Below, one piece after another: positions 15,501 through 23,746 of a DNA stretch of 64,000 nt (position 1 is the stretch's first letter; each line of letters begins with the position of its first letter). The notes under the pieces are model-generated. The model was not told the DNA's origin. It saw nothing but the letters and a program-made list of their open reading frames with translations, and ran no database searches. The position numbers and the translations under genes were made by a program. Source of the stretch: a virus; IMG/VR virus record IMGVR_UViG_3300025121_000886, positions 1 to 64,000 of that record; one strand, 5' to 3'.

Positions 15501-16036
15501 AAGTCCGTGGGCGCGTTTTAGCATATTGTGGAATACTCCCGACTGATCCTGTTGTTAAGGATATGACAACCTCACTGTGGCATTTTATGTGGGTTTGGAT
15601 AAAAAAACTGAAAGATGAGGAGTTTACCCGTTTTGAAAAATCAATGGGTATATTGTGGGATGAATCTGATTTCAATGCATTTTCTCCCGGTCCAGAGAGT
15701 ATGAATAAACCAGAAAGCAGTTCTATTAGGATTCCAGTTACATTTGCATGTGATCCGACTTTATACAAGTTTTTAAAGGAAAAAGCAGCTGCTACTGCCG
15801 CAAAGAGGATGAATATGGGTTTAGAGGAGGGTGCGCCTATTGTAGAATTAGGTGAACTCCCCAGACATATGTTTGTTAAAGCGATGCGTATGTTAGAGGG
15901 AGGGGTTGATCCTCTAAGTTATATAAAAAAGTTTAAAGAAGAAAGAACACAAAATATAAAAAATGAAAAAATGGGAGAGATCGACAATGAAGTAGAAGAA
16001 AATGAGCCTGAAATAGACGAGATTAGTGATACTTAA
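15449..16036 (+). CDS. frameshift extension of the zinc-finger assembly protein
   Basis: The -1 frame relative to 14928 is open from 15449 (after a TGA at 15446) to 16036. It includes coding-like residues before the first ATG at 15563 (GALTEDPSLEVRGRVLAYCG). That ATG has AAGGA almost touching it, so independent initiation looks poor. The extension adds about 187 residues: a Trp-rich helical part (MTTSLWHFMWVWIKKLKDEEF), a middle segment and an acidic C-terminus (NEVEENEPEIDEISD). Expression by slippage at 15467-15473 is the simplest reading. Alternatives are a stand-alone protein from 15563 or a sequence error. Confidence 0.7.
   Translation, partial: KEQSTGPFGALTEDPSLEVRGRVLAYCGILPTDPVVKDMTTSLWHFMWVWIKKLKDEEFTRFEKSMGILWDESDFNAFSPGPESMNKPESSSIRIPVTFACDPTLYKFLKEKAAATAAKRMNMGLEEGAPIVELGELPRHMFVKAMRMLEGGVDPLSYIKKFKEERTQNIKNEKMGEIDNEVEENEPEIDEISDT
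15467..15514 (+). promoter_or_regulatory. candidate -1 programmed frameshift signal (slippery heptamer plus stem-loop)
   Basis: The heptamer C CCT TTG (15467-15473) is in the correct zero-frame phase X XXY YYZ. After a -1 slip the codons CCC TTT are read and translation enters the 15449-16036 frame. Downstream, 15476-15486 (GCGCTCACGGA) pairs with 15504-15514 (TCCGTGGGCGC), 11 bp with one G-T wobble and a 17-base loop. This is by far the most GC-rich stem in the neighbourhood. The spacer is only 2 bases to the full stem, or 7 bases to its upper six pairs. Confidence 0.7.
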
Positions 16037-16068
16037 ATGATCTTAATTTATTAATTATGAGGTAAATC

Positions 16069-16881
16069 GTGGATACAAAAAATAAAAAACCGTTTGTTAA
16101 AAATATCATAGCTGATGATGAAAATCCCCTTAATAGATTGGGAGAAGTTGTGGATGTTAGAAAATTAGAAGAGATTGAGATTAAAAAGAAGAAAGCTGAA
16201 TTGGCAGGTGCTTCTGGATTACTCCCTCTCACAGAAGAAGAATTTGAGAAAATAGCTTCTCAACCAGATCAACCTCCTTTAGAAGAGGCTTCTAATAAGG
16301 CCGTTTTAGCAGAAAAAGAAGTTGGAGAGAATAACACTTCTATTAAAGATGAGACCTTGATAATACGGGAAAAATCAAGTATTCTAATGGAAAAACTTAA
16401 AAAGAAGTTCAGTCTAGAATCTGTTAAGATTGTTGAGGAAGTATCTGGTATAAATTTTACTTTTAAGGGATTATCTAAAGCAGAGGTAGAATGGGGTACT
16501 GAAATGGTATCTCGTTGGGCATATTCTGAGACAGGTTTTAATCTTGGTCTAGAAGACGTTGTAGCTGCATCTTCTATATGGGAAATAGATGGGATGCCCA
16601 CCCATGAATTGTTTGATGTTAAAAAACGTGAAGATGATTCAGATTTATCTTTACATATTACAACCGCAGACAAGGTTTTAGTGTTCCTTCGAGAGCAATC
16701 TAATAGTAAGTTGATAGATATACTTTATAATATTTATCAAAATAAAATTGAACCAAAATTAAAAATTTCAGGGGTGTTAGAGTATATATGTACAAAACAT
16801 GATATTACTTATGTTATGTATGAAAAAAAACCAGGTAATTATTTTTGTAAACTTTGTGGAGAACCATTATTATCCACTTGA
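16069..16881 (+). CDS. zinc-finger tail assembly protein, paralogue of the 14928 product
   Basis: Starts at GTG (16069) after a TGAGGT site; 270 aa. An N-terminal 100 residues of charged, low-order sequence (RKLEEIEIKKKKAEL) is followed by the shared domain: INFTFKGLSKAEVEWGTEM, a YSETGFNLGLEDVVAASS helix, IWEIDGMPTHELF, a helix SKLIDILYNIYQNKIEPKL and a C-terminal finger (YICTKH ... CKLCGEPL). The match of segment order with the 14928 product suggests duplication around the frameshift cassette. Possible role: baseplate hub or tape-measure assembly factor. Confidence in the gene is high, in the role low. Confidence 0.7.
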   Translation: MDTKNKKPFVKNIIADDENPLNRLGEVVDVRKLEEIEIKKKKAELAGASGLLPLTEEEFEKIASQPDQPPLEEASNKAVLAEKEVGENNTSIKDETLIIREKSSILMEKLKKKFSLESVKIVEEVSGINFTFKGLSKAEVEWGTEMVSRWAYSETGFNLGLEDVVAASSIWEIDGMPTHELFDVKKREDDSDLSLHITTADKVLVFLREQSNSKLIDILYNIYQNKIEPKLKISGVLEYICTKHDITYVMYEKKPGNYFCKLCGEPLLST

Positions 16882-16900
16882 AAATAGGAGTAAATAATTC

Positions 16901-17290
16901 ATGAGTAAAACCCACCAAGAACATCTTGCCCACATTGTAAATATAACAGAAAATCTTGATATGGAACAAGCTAATAGAGTAAGAACTGCTTTTATTAAAG
17001 ACTTTGTAGGAAAAGGAACGTCTTTTCTCATCGGTCGTTTAGCCTCTATGTTTAAACTTACTATGATAGGTTCATCTATAGGATTTAGATTTACTGGAAA
17101 TCCTCATGGATTTACAAAATATTTGTTGAAATCTTTTTTAGAAAAGAAGTTTGGTCCTGTAACGATAAGGACATATAAAAATTTATTAGAGATCGTGATG
17201 ACTCTAGATTTCACAAATAGTCCGGAGGTGAGAGAGCATATAAAACAAGATCTGGAAACTTTTAAGAAGAATAATGGGGAAAAAGAATAG
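16901..17290 (+). CDS. hypothetical tail-assembly protein, 129 aa
   Basis: A helical protein lying directly before the tape measure gene, with an ATG preceded by AATAGGAG. Segments include LDMEQANRVRTAFIKDFVG, a glycine-containing core (FLIGRLASMFKLTMIGSSIG) and a basic C-terminal half. Its place next to the tape measure and its small size suit a tape-measure chaperone or baseplate hub component, but no family match is evident. Confidence 0.6.
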   Translation: MSKTHQEHLAHIVNITENLDMEQANRVRTAFIKDFVGKGTSFLIGRLASMFKLTMIGSSIGFRFTGNPHGFTKYLLKSFLEKKFGPVTIRTYKNLLEIVMTLDFTNSPEVREHIKQDLETFKKNNGEKE

Positions 17291-17348
17291 GGGTTTAAGA
17301 CGGTTTTTAGAACCAATGTTTAAAATTTAAAGATGTGAGTATTTTAAT

Positions 17349-20300
17349 ATGCCTGGTCCAAATATACCTCCAAATATACCACCTGATAATACGCCACCTG
17401 CTTCGAATACAGCCTCTATTTTGGAGTCATTACGTCAAAAAAAGGCATTAGATGACACCAAAAAAGCTAAAAGGGATTTAGATATAGCTAGATCTAAACT
17501 AGAACGTGCAAAAGTTTCAAAAAATGAAATTTCTAAAAAGTCTGGTTTGGGTAAAACATCTACAGTTGACTTAGCTAATATATCTAAGGCAAATACAGCG
17601 GTGGTAGAGGCTGCCCGAAATGTAGATATTTTAACCAAGGCTTTTGAGGGTTATAGGAAAACATTAGGTACCGTTGTTAAAGATACGGGTGGTTTAGGTT
17701 TTGATAAAACATCACAAGACATAAAACTTTTTAATATGTCTTTGGAAAAAACACAAAAGAAATTATCTTTAACCAGGTCAGCGATTGATCTATACTCCAA
17801 AGCAGATAAAGCTACTGGAAGTACGGGCTTTGGTGGTTGGGGTGGTATAGTTACAGATGCTGCTGATCAAGCTGTAGAATCAGTAAAAAGGGCTGGATCT
17901 GAAACCGCTGCTTCTGCTGGAAAAACTTATTCACAAATAGCTCGACGGAGAAAGACTTATTTTTTAGAAAGTTTTGTATATGGATCAGCTCTTACAAATT
18001 CTGTTAAAGCTACAACAGAAGCTATGGGAGATCAAAAATCAGTAACAGAATCTATGGTAGATAGTTTAAATGTGTTTGGCACAAAATTATCTAATTTGGT
18101 TACTGGTCAACATGCTGTAGCTGATACATCAGGATCTATAGCAGATGGTTTGACAGGTATTGGAGAAACAGCTGCTACAACAACAGTAAAATTAGCTTTA
18201 TTGAAACCTAAATTTTATGGTACTGTCCAGATGATGAAGGCTGGTGGTATGGCCATAAAAGAAATATTCAAGAAAACAAAAGAATTAATACCAACCTTGA
18301 CCGCAGCGGGGTTGGCATTAAAGGCCGTTTCTGATATTTCTGAATCAGGTGAATCTGCCTTAAAGAATTTTTATCGAGCTGGTGTAGAACCAGCTCCAAA
18401 GATGGCCAAAACTTTAGGTGAATTGTCCAAGCGTATGGGGACAAACATAAAGTTGAATGAGTTAGCAGCAAGGGCGGCAGTCGATTTAGGTATGGAATAT
18501 GATCAGGTCAGAGAATATGCTCAAAAGTTACAATATGAACTAAATAATACAGATCCAGCTTTGTCTTCAGCAGAAGCTATGGCTAAATTGACCAAACAGA
18601 CAATATTAGCAGCGAGAGCCCTGGAGATGGATGCTGGAGAAGCTATTCAGTTTGTGACAACCAGGACAAACAAATTTGGTGAGTCTTCTGAAGAAGCTGT
18701 GGGTCAACTGAAGGGGATAGTTGATCAGATAAGAAAGACAAATGATTCTGCATTAAAAGCCGGTTTTACTCGTGGTGATCTTTTTCCTGAAGATTTGAGT
18801 AAGCTTATAATTCAAGCTTCTAACGAGACTGGTGCTTATGGTCAAAATCTTGAATTATTGACTCATATATCCACAAAAACTTTTCAGACTGCTAAAAAAG
18901 CTGGAATGACCTATAATGAATCTGTAGAAGGTACTCAAGCAGTTATGAAAGCTTTGACGAGTACTGAAAATGAATTCTTGCGACAGGATGTTGGAACAAA
19001 GTTATATAAGAAGCTTATAGCAGGAGGAGATGCTTATATAGAGCAATTAGGTGATATAGCCCCAGAACAGAAAAAGAGATTAAGAGAAATAGTTGAAGAT
19101 GTTAAAAATGGAAAATCTGCTACCTATGATGTTCAACAATCTATTTATAGCTATCTTTCACAAACTACAGAGGGTGTAAAATTACAATTAGCAGATATGC
19201 AGAAGTTCGGTGATTCAGGCATCGGTGGAAAGATGCTGGAAAATTTATATGGTGTTTCTGCCTCGGGTTCTAAAACATTACAAATGATGTCTCGCGGTGG
19301 TATGTTAAAAGGTCTTATCTCAGATTTTGAGTCTTTACGTGGTAAAAACAAAGGGATGTTAAGTGAGACAGAGGCTCAGATGATGAGATGGCCTAAAACG
19401 TGGGCTGGAACATTTGCGGGCTATCTAAGTTCTATGGGTATGGATTTAGAAAAAGGACTTGTTGGGAGTCCTATTATGCAATATTTACAGAGGGGTGAAG
19501 AAATAACAAACAACATTAAAGAAAGTATAATAGGAACTTTTAAAAATCCAGCTATTACAGCTACAATTGGTCTTTTGATGGCAGCCGGAACTGTTCTAGC
19601 CCCATTATTAGCCGGTAAGTTGGTGAAGAGTGTTACAGGTGTAGATATCACGGGTCATATAAAGAAAGGTGTTGTGGGTGGTTTTGAGAAGTCTAAAGAA
19701 ATATATAGTAAGGTTAAGAATGAAGGTCTGAAAAAGACTTTATCTGATGGTGTCCAATGGGCAGGTAAAAAAAACAGAGAAGTCTATGGTAAATTAGCAA
19801 AGACTGGTCCTTTTAAAGCTATTATTGGTGTTGGTAATACTGTAGGAGATGCTATATCAAGTGCAATGAGAACCGCCGGTTCTTTTGTTGCTAAACAATT
19901 TTATAATGCTATCCATGGTAAAGGTATCACCGGAGCTAGAGAAAAATTAGGGAAGTTTGGAGAAAAGGCTAAGAATGTTGGAAAACAGGGTGTGGAAAAA
20001 GTAAGAAGTGGTCTTGGTCTATCAGAAAGAGGAAAATATGATAAAGGCGGTAGACGTGCTACACCTGAAGAAAGGGAAATGTTAAGAAGGACGGGTCTTC
20101 CCGGTTTTAATCATCCAGGTTTATCAGGTGAAGACATTTCTGGACGAGGGGGTAGGAATTCTTCGAGAAGGAGTAGCCTGAGTAATCTTGCAGATAAATC
20201 AAAAAAATTTGGTAGAAGGGGTTTGGATTCAGTTAATAAGTTTGGGAGAGGGGCTGAAGGGTTTGGTAAGAGAGGTCTTGGTGCTGTGGGTAAATTCGGT

Positions 20301-22988
20301 AAGGGATTAGGTGGCTTGGCATCTTCTGGGTTAAGCGCAGCGGTATTGGGTGGTAGTATGTTACTCGGTGGTGGATTGGATATGGGTGAGATGGAAAATA
20401 TAAATCCTGTTGATGAAATTATTGGGGGATTGCAGGGAGGTGAGGGGGACGCTAAAGAGCATGAAAAGGCGGAGAAAAAAGAAGAGGCTAAAAAACGAAG
20501 GGTAGAAAAAAAGGAAGCATTAAAAGCCAGCTTATCTAGAGGGAAAGAATCGGTAAAAGGGTCATTAAAAGGTGCTTCTGAGGAGTTGAAGAGAATATCT
20601 GGGAGAGGTGCTGATCTTGTTTTAGGTGGGAGAGTAAATGTTGATGAAATGGTAGATTCACCTAGAAAACAGAGGATAATCGAGTTAAGACAGAAACAAG
20701 AAGAAAAGAAGGCATTAAAAGAAGCTCAATTGGTCGCTGATCGAGAAAAAAAACAAGCAGAGGCCGTAAAGAAAAAAGAAGCTAATATAGAGGCAAAAAA
20801 AGCCAGGGAAGTAAAAAAAGCCGAGAGAAAGGCAGCATTACAAAGATATAAGCAAAAATTATTACCAGACGGTGGTATTAAACCTAGCAAATTAGGTTTT
20901 ATGGGGAAAATATTTGGTGGTAAAAAGAGTGCTATACCATCAAAGGGGTTATCTTCTATAGCCATGAAAGGTTTGAAGTTTGGAGCAAAAGGTTTAGGTA
21001 CTGCCGCGATGATGATACCTCTTGCTTCTTTATCTTCAACGGCTGAAGCCATACAAACTGGTGAAAAAGACAAATTAATAAAATCCCTGGGAGGTATGGC
21101 TGGGGGTATTGCTATGGGGGCAGCTATAGGGTCTGTTGTCCCTGTGGTAGGAACAATGATAGGTGGGACAATAGGTGCTTTTGCTGGAGAGGCTTTAACT
21201 GAAAAAATAATGGAGTTCGCTAAAGAGGGTTCTAAAACCCCAGATGAGAAGTTAGTTGCTTCAATAAGACAAAAGGTCAAAGAAGCTATCGCCAGTGAAA
21301 ATATTGATCTTGGAAAATCAATAACAGAAACCATATCAAAAAATGTAAATCTTGAAAAAGATAAAAAATGGTATACTAAATTTATGGAGGTCATTGTAGC
21401 CACAGCTGGTGCATCCGCAGATGATTTTTCTTCTATAGGAAAAGGTTCTATAGAAGATATGAAAAATGAAAAAAAGTTAAAAGAACAGATGGGTGAATCT
21501 GTAGATATCGGTAAAAACATCATAGAAGAGGTTAAATTAAGAGTATCTGAGAAAGAATCTGAGATAGAAAAGGGGAGTGCTAAAGTTATTGAGTTAAAGA
21601 AAAAGATATCTGAAGAAAAATATGGTTTTATGAAAGATGAGTATGAAAAGCAATTAGCTTCTGAGGAAGTTACTCTAAAAAATAATCAGGAATCTTTAAA
21701 AGGCTTAAAAGTAAAGTCAGCTGATTATGCCAAAACTTTTGGGAATAAAGAGTATGAGAAAGCACAGGCAGATTATATAAATGCTACGACTATTATAAGA
21801 GATATAGAAGAGAAGGCATTAGAGAAGAAAAACATAGCAGAGACGAAAAAAAAAGAATTTTTAGATAAGATGGCGGAGGCTCAAAAGATAGAAGATGAGC
21901 GTCAACGTAAATTAGCTGTTGATAAATTAATGATAGAGGATGCTCGATATGTAGAACAGGCAGATTTGGAGTCACGGGAGATAAATGGAATATATGAAAC
22001 TGCTAAAAAAACAAAAGAAGAATCAGAGCTTATTTTACAAGCACAGGTTGGTCGGGATGCTGTTAATAGATTGAATGCACAATATATGGAGACAAAAGAT
22101 AAAGCAGTTAAAGCACGAGAAGCATACAACAAAAAATGGAATGCTTCTGTAAATATAGAAAATGAAGTTGAAAAAGAAGCTGTACAAGCTAAGCTTAAAG
22201 AAGAAGAGGCCGAAATTATCCGATTAGAAGATACTGCTAAGGGGTTCAAGGATGCTGCTGTAGCAAAGACAAAGGAGCAGAATACAACTTTAGCTAAACT
22301 TCAATATAAAGGTGCTGATGCTGAGACTTTAAAGAAGTTGGGTGTGACCCCAGAGAAGAAAAAAGGTGGGGGAAAGAAGGTAAAAACTCAAGGTTATTTG
22401 AGTATGAAAGATATCATAGCAGGTAGAACACCTGAAGAAGTTATAGCAGGTGCTAAAAAACAACCCCCTGTAGGTACAGTTGGTGTCTCTGGCTTAGAAA
22501 ATAAGCCAGTTGCAAAGACGGATACTTCTCTATTACAAGAGACAAAAGACAGAACTTTTCAGAGTTTGCCCGATGATCTGAAAAGAGATGAGAGGTTTTT
22601 AGCCACTTTAACAGCTAATACAAATGCTCTGATAGCCAATAAAGAAGATATCTTACCCACTTTAGAAGATAAAGATAAAGCCGATTCTAAAAAAATTGCT
22701 ACTGAGTGGGCTAAAAATGCAGCTACCTCCACATTAATGAGTAAAGAAGATCAAGATGCTGCTAAAGATGTTATATTAAGAAAAGAGAGAGAAGAAAGGC
22801 CGGGGTCTCTCATTGCTAAGAGAGAAGAGGCTAAAGAAAAAAATAACATTTTGAAAGAGATTGGGGCAGATGTTAAGAATGTTAATACAGCTGATGATTC
22901 GGCTATGATAAAATTTACAAATGTATCTCTAATGCTGGCCGCTTTCGGTAAAAAGACTGCTGAAATAGCACCAAGTCTCACAGCATAA
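17349..22988 (+). CDS. tape measure protein
   Basis: At 1879 aa this is the longest gene. It sets tail length and is threaded through the tail tube before release into the cell. Evidence: long charged coiled-coil stretches (for example about 1040-1170 and 1390-1640), Gly/Ala-rich hydrophobic segments at about 734-757, 990-1012 and 1247-1283 that may become membrane-active, a Pro-rich start (PGPNIPPNIPPDN), and its position after tube and chaperone-like genes. Using the usual 0.15 nm per residue, the tail would be roughly 280 nm, long for a myovirus. The central region is highly basic (KEEAKKRRVEKKEALK). No peptidase or lysozyme domain is evident. Confidence 0.88.
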   Translation: MPGPNIPPNIPPDNTPPASNTASILESLRQKKALDDTKKAKRDLDIARSKLERAKVSKNEISKKSGLGKTSTVDLANISKANTAVVEAARNVDILTKAFEGYRKTLGTVVKDTGGLGFDKTSQDIKLFNMSLEKTQKKLSLTRSAIDLYSKADKATGSTGFGGWGGIVTDAADQAVESVKRAGSETAASAGKTYSQIARRRKTYFLESFVYGSALTNSVKATTEAMGDQKSVTESMVDSLNVFGTKLSNLVTGQHAVADTSGSIADGLTGIGETAATTTVKLALLKPKFYGTVQMMKAGGMAIKEIFKKTKELIPTLTAAGLALKAVSDISESGESALKNFYRAGVEPAPKMAKTLGELSKRMGTNIKLNELAARAAVDLGMEYDQVREYAQKLQYELNNTDPALSSAEAMAKLTKQTILAARALEMDAGEAIQFVTTRTNKFGESSEEAVGQLKGIVDQIRKTNDSALKAGFTRGDLFPEDLSKLIIQASNETGAYGQNLELLTHISTKTFQTAKKAGMTYNESVEGTQAVMKALTSTENEFLRQDVGTKLYKKLIAGGDAYIEQLGDIAPEQKKRLREIVEDVKNGKSATYDVQQSIYSYLSQTTEGVKLQLADMQKFGDSGIGGKMLENLYGVSASGSKTLQMMSRGGMLKGLISDFESLRGKNKGMLSETEAQMMRWPKTWAGTFAGYLSSMGMDLEKGLVGSPIMQYLQRGEEITNNIKESIIGTFKNPAITATIGLLMAAGTVLAPLLAGKLVKSVTGVDITGHIKKGVVGGFEKSKEIYSKVKNEGLKKTLSDGVQWAGKKNREVYGKLAKTGPFKAIIGVGNTVGDAISSAMRTAGSFVAKQFYNAIHGKGITGAREKLGKFGEKAKNVGKQGVEKVRSGLGLSERGKYDKGGRRATPEEREMLRRTGLPGFNHPGLSGEDISGRGGRNSSRRSSLSNLADKSKKFGRRGLDSVNKFGRGAEGFGKRGLGAVGKFGKGLGGLASSGLSAAVLGGSMLLGGGLDMGEMENINPVDEIIGGLQGGEGDAKEHEKAEKKEEAKKRRVEKKEALKASLSRGKESVKGSLKGASEELKRISGRGADLVLGGRVNVDEMVDSPRKQRIIELRQKQEEKKALKEAQLVADREKKQAEAVKKKEANIEAKKAREVKKAERKAALQRYKQKLLPDGGIKPSKLGFMGKIFGGKKSAIPSKGLSSIAMKGLKFGAKGLGTAAMMIPLASLSSTAEAIQTGEKDKLIKSLGGMAGGIAMGAAIGSVVPVVGTMIGGTIGAFAGEALTEKIMEFAKEGSKTPDEKLVASIRQKVKEAIASENIDLGKSITETISKNVNLEKDKKWYTKFMEVIVATAGASADDFSSIGKGSIEDMKNEKKLKEQMGESVDIGKNIIEEVKLRVSEKESEIEKGSAKVIELKKKISEEKYGFMKDEYEKQLASEEVTLKNNQESLKGLKVKSADYAKTFGNKEYEKAQADYINATTIIRDIEEKALEKKNIAETKKKEFLDKMAEAQKIEDERQRKLAVDKLMIEDARYVEQADLESREINGIYETAKKTKEESELILQAQVGRDAVNRLNAQYMETKDKAVKAREAYNKKWNASVNIENEVEKEAVQAKLKEEEAEIIRLEDTAKGFKDAAVAKTKEQNTTLAKLQYKGADAETLKKLGVTPEKKKGGGKKVKTQGYLSMKDIIAGRTPEEVIAGAKKQPPVGTVGVSGLENKPVAKTDTSLLQETKDRTFQSLPDDLKRDERFLATLTANTNALIANKEDILPTLEDKDKADSKKIATEWAKNAATSTLMSKEDQDAAKDVILRKEREERPGSLIAKREEAKEKNNILKEIGADVKNVNTADDSAMIKFTNVSLMLAAFGKKTAEIAPSLTA

Positions 22989-23024
22989 TTGAGATATAAT
23001 AACAATTAATAAATGAGGTATACG

Positions 23025-23249
23025 ATGTCACAAGTATTAGATACAGCTCTTAAAAACGGCGTATGTAAAGTTAAATTAAGTGCAACAGGAGAGGTTAGAA
23101 TTAATGTTCATGGTGGTAATCCTCCATCTCTTGTTATTGAACATGGAAAAGTCTATAATCTTTTAGAATATTATACTGTTTCTCAGATAAAAAAATCTAA
23201 TTTAGGTTCTTTTGTTATGTCTAAAAGGGTTTCTATTTTACCGTCATGA
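23025..23249 (+). CDS. small tail-module protein, 74 aa
   Basis: I start at the ATG at 23025, six bases after TGAGG; an ATG four codons upstream overlaps that site. The protein reads as a small beta-rich domain (CKVKLSATGEVRINVHGG, PSLVIEHGKVYNLLEYY). Its stop overlaps the ATG of the HNH gene (ATGAG), so the two are translationally coupled. It may be a small tail-tip or baseplate protein; family not recognised. Confidence 0.6.
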   Translation: MSQVLDTALKNGVCKVKLSATGEVRINVHGGNPPSLVIEHGKVYNLLEYYTVSQIKKSNLGSFVMSKRVSILPS

Positions 23250-23746
23250 GCACTTCTCTATCAGGTGTGATAAAGTGTTATGTATGTTTATCTCAGATGA
23301 GAGTTGAGTTAGCCCATGAACATCATATAATACCAAGGGCATCATCAGCAGTTGATTCGGTTTCTTTTAATAGTACCGAAAATACCGTATGGTTATGCCC
23401 TAATTGTCACGGCAACCTTCATCGAATAGCAGATAAGCTGTTACATAAGAAGAGTTCTGAGGCGGTTGATTTGGCTACATCTGCCTATCCAGAAGTTAAT
23501 AAAAGAGGTAAGATCATAGCTTTGGCTAAAAATGTGGTTGAATACACCATAATGCGCGGGAATTTACCTTCTGAAGAATTTGATGAGTTAGATCACCATA
23601 TCGATATAACACTCCCAAATAAAGTTTATACAGTCTATAAAGATTTAGCGTCCGAGCATAAACATAATGGGAGAAAGGTCGGGGTGGCTAGATTGATAAG
23701 AGCATTATTAATACAATATGCTAGAAAGTATAGGAGTGATCTATGA
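23246..23746 (+). CDS. HNH endonuclease domain protein embedded in the tail operon
   Basis: A 166-aa protein with a typical zinc-stabilised HNH core: CYVC at residues 11-14, EHHIIPRA around 25-32 (catalytic His), Asn46, and CPNCHGNLH at 51-59. The C-terminal 60 residues (ITLPNKVYTVYKDLA ... ARLIRALLIQYAR) are strand-then-helices, compatible with a DNA-binding domain. Both ends overlap neighbours by four bases (ATGA-type junctions), which is tighter than expected for a freshly inserted homing endonuclease. It may be an old resident with a role in packaging, DNA injection or homing. Which one is not decided by sequence. Confidence 0.8.
   Translation: MSTSLSGVIKCYVCLSQMRVELAHEHHIIPRASSAVDSVSFNSTENTVWLCPNCHGNLHRIADKLLHKKSSEAVDLATSAYPEVNKRGKIIALAKNVVEYTIMRGNLPSEEFDELDHHIDITLPNKVYTVYKDLASEHKHNGRKVGVARLIRALLIQYARKYRSDL

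Noticed and set aside
15476-15514. GC-rich stem as a terminator
   Set aside because: Only four Ts follow and both flanking frames are open through it; the frameshift reading explains more. Not fully excluded.
20726-21523. 265-aa open frame on the minus strand opposite the tape measure gene
   Set aside because: It is a shadow of a lysine/alanine-rich coding strand; composition is Ser/Phe/Ile-rich without motifs and there is no ribosome site.
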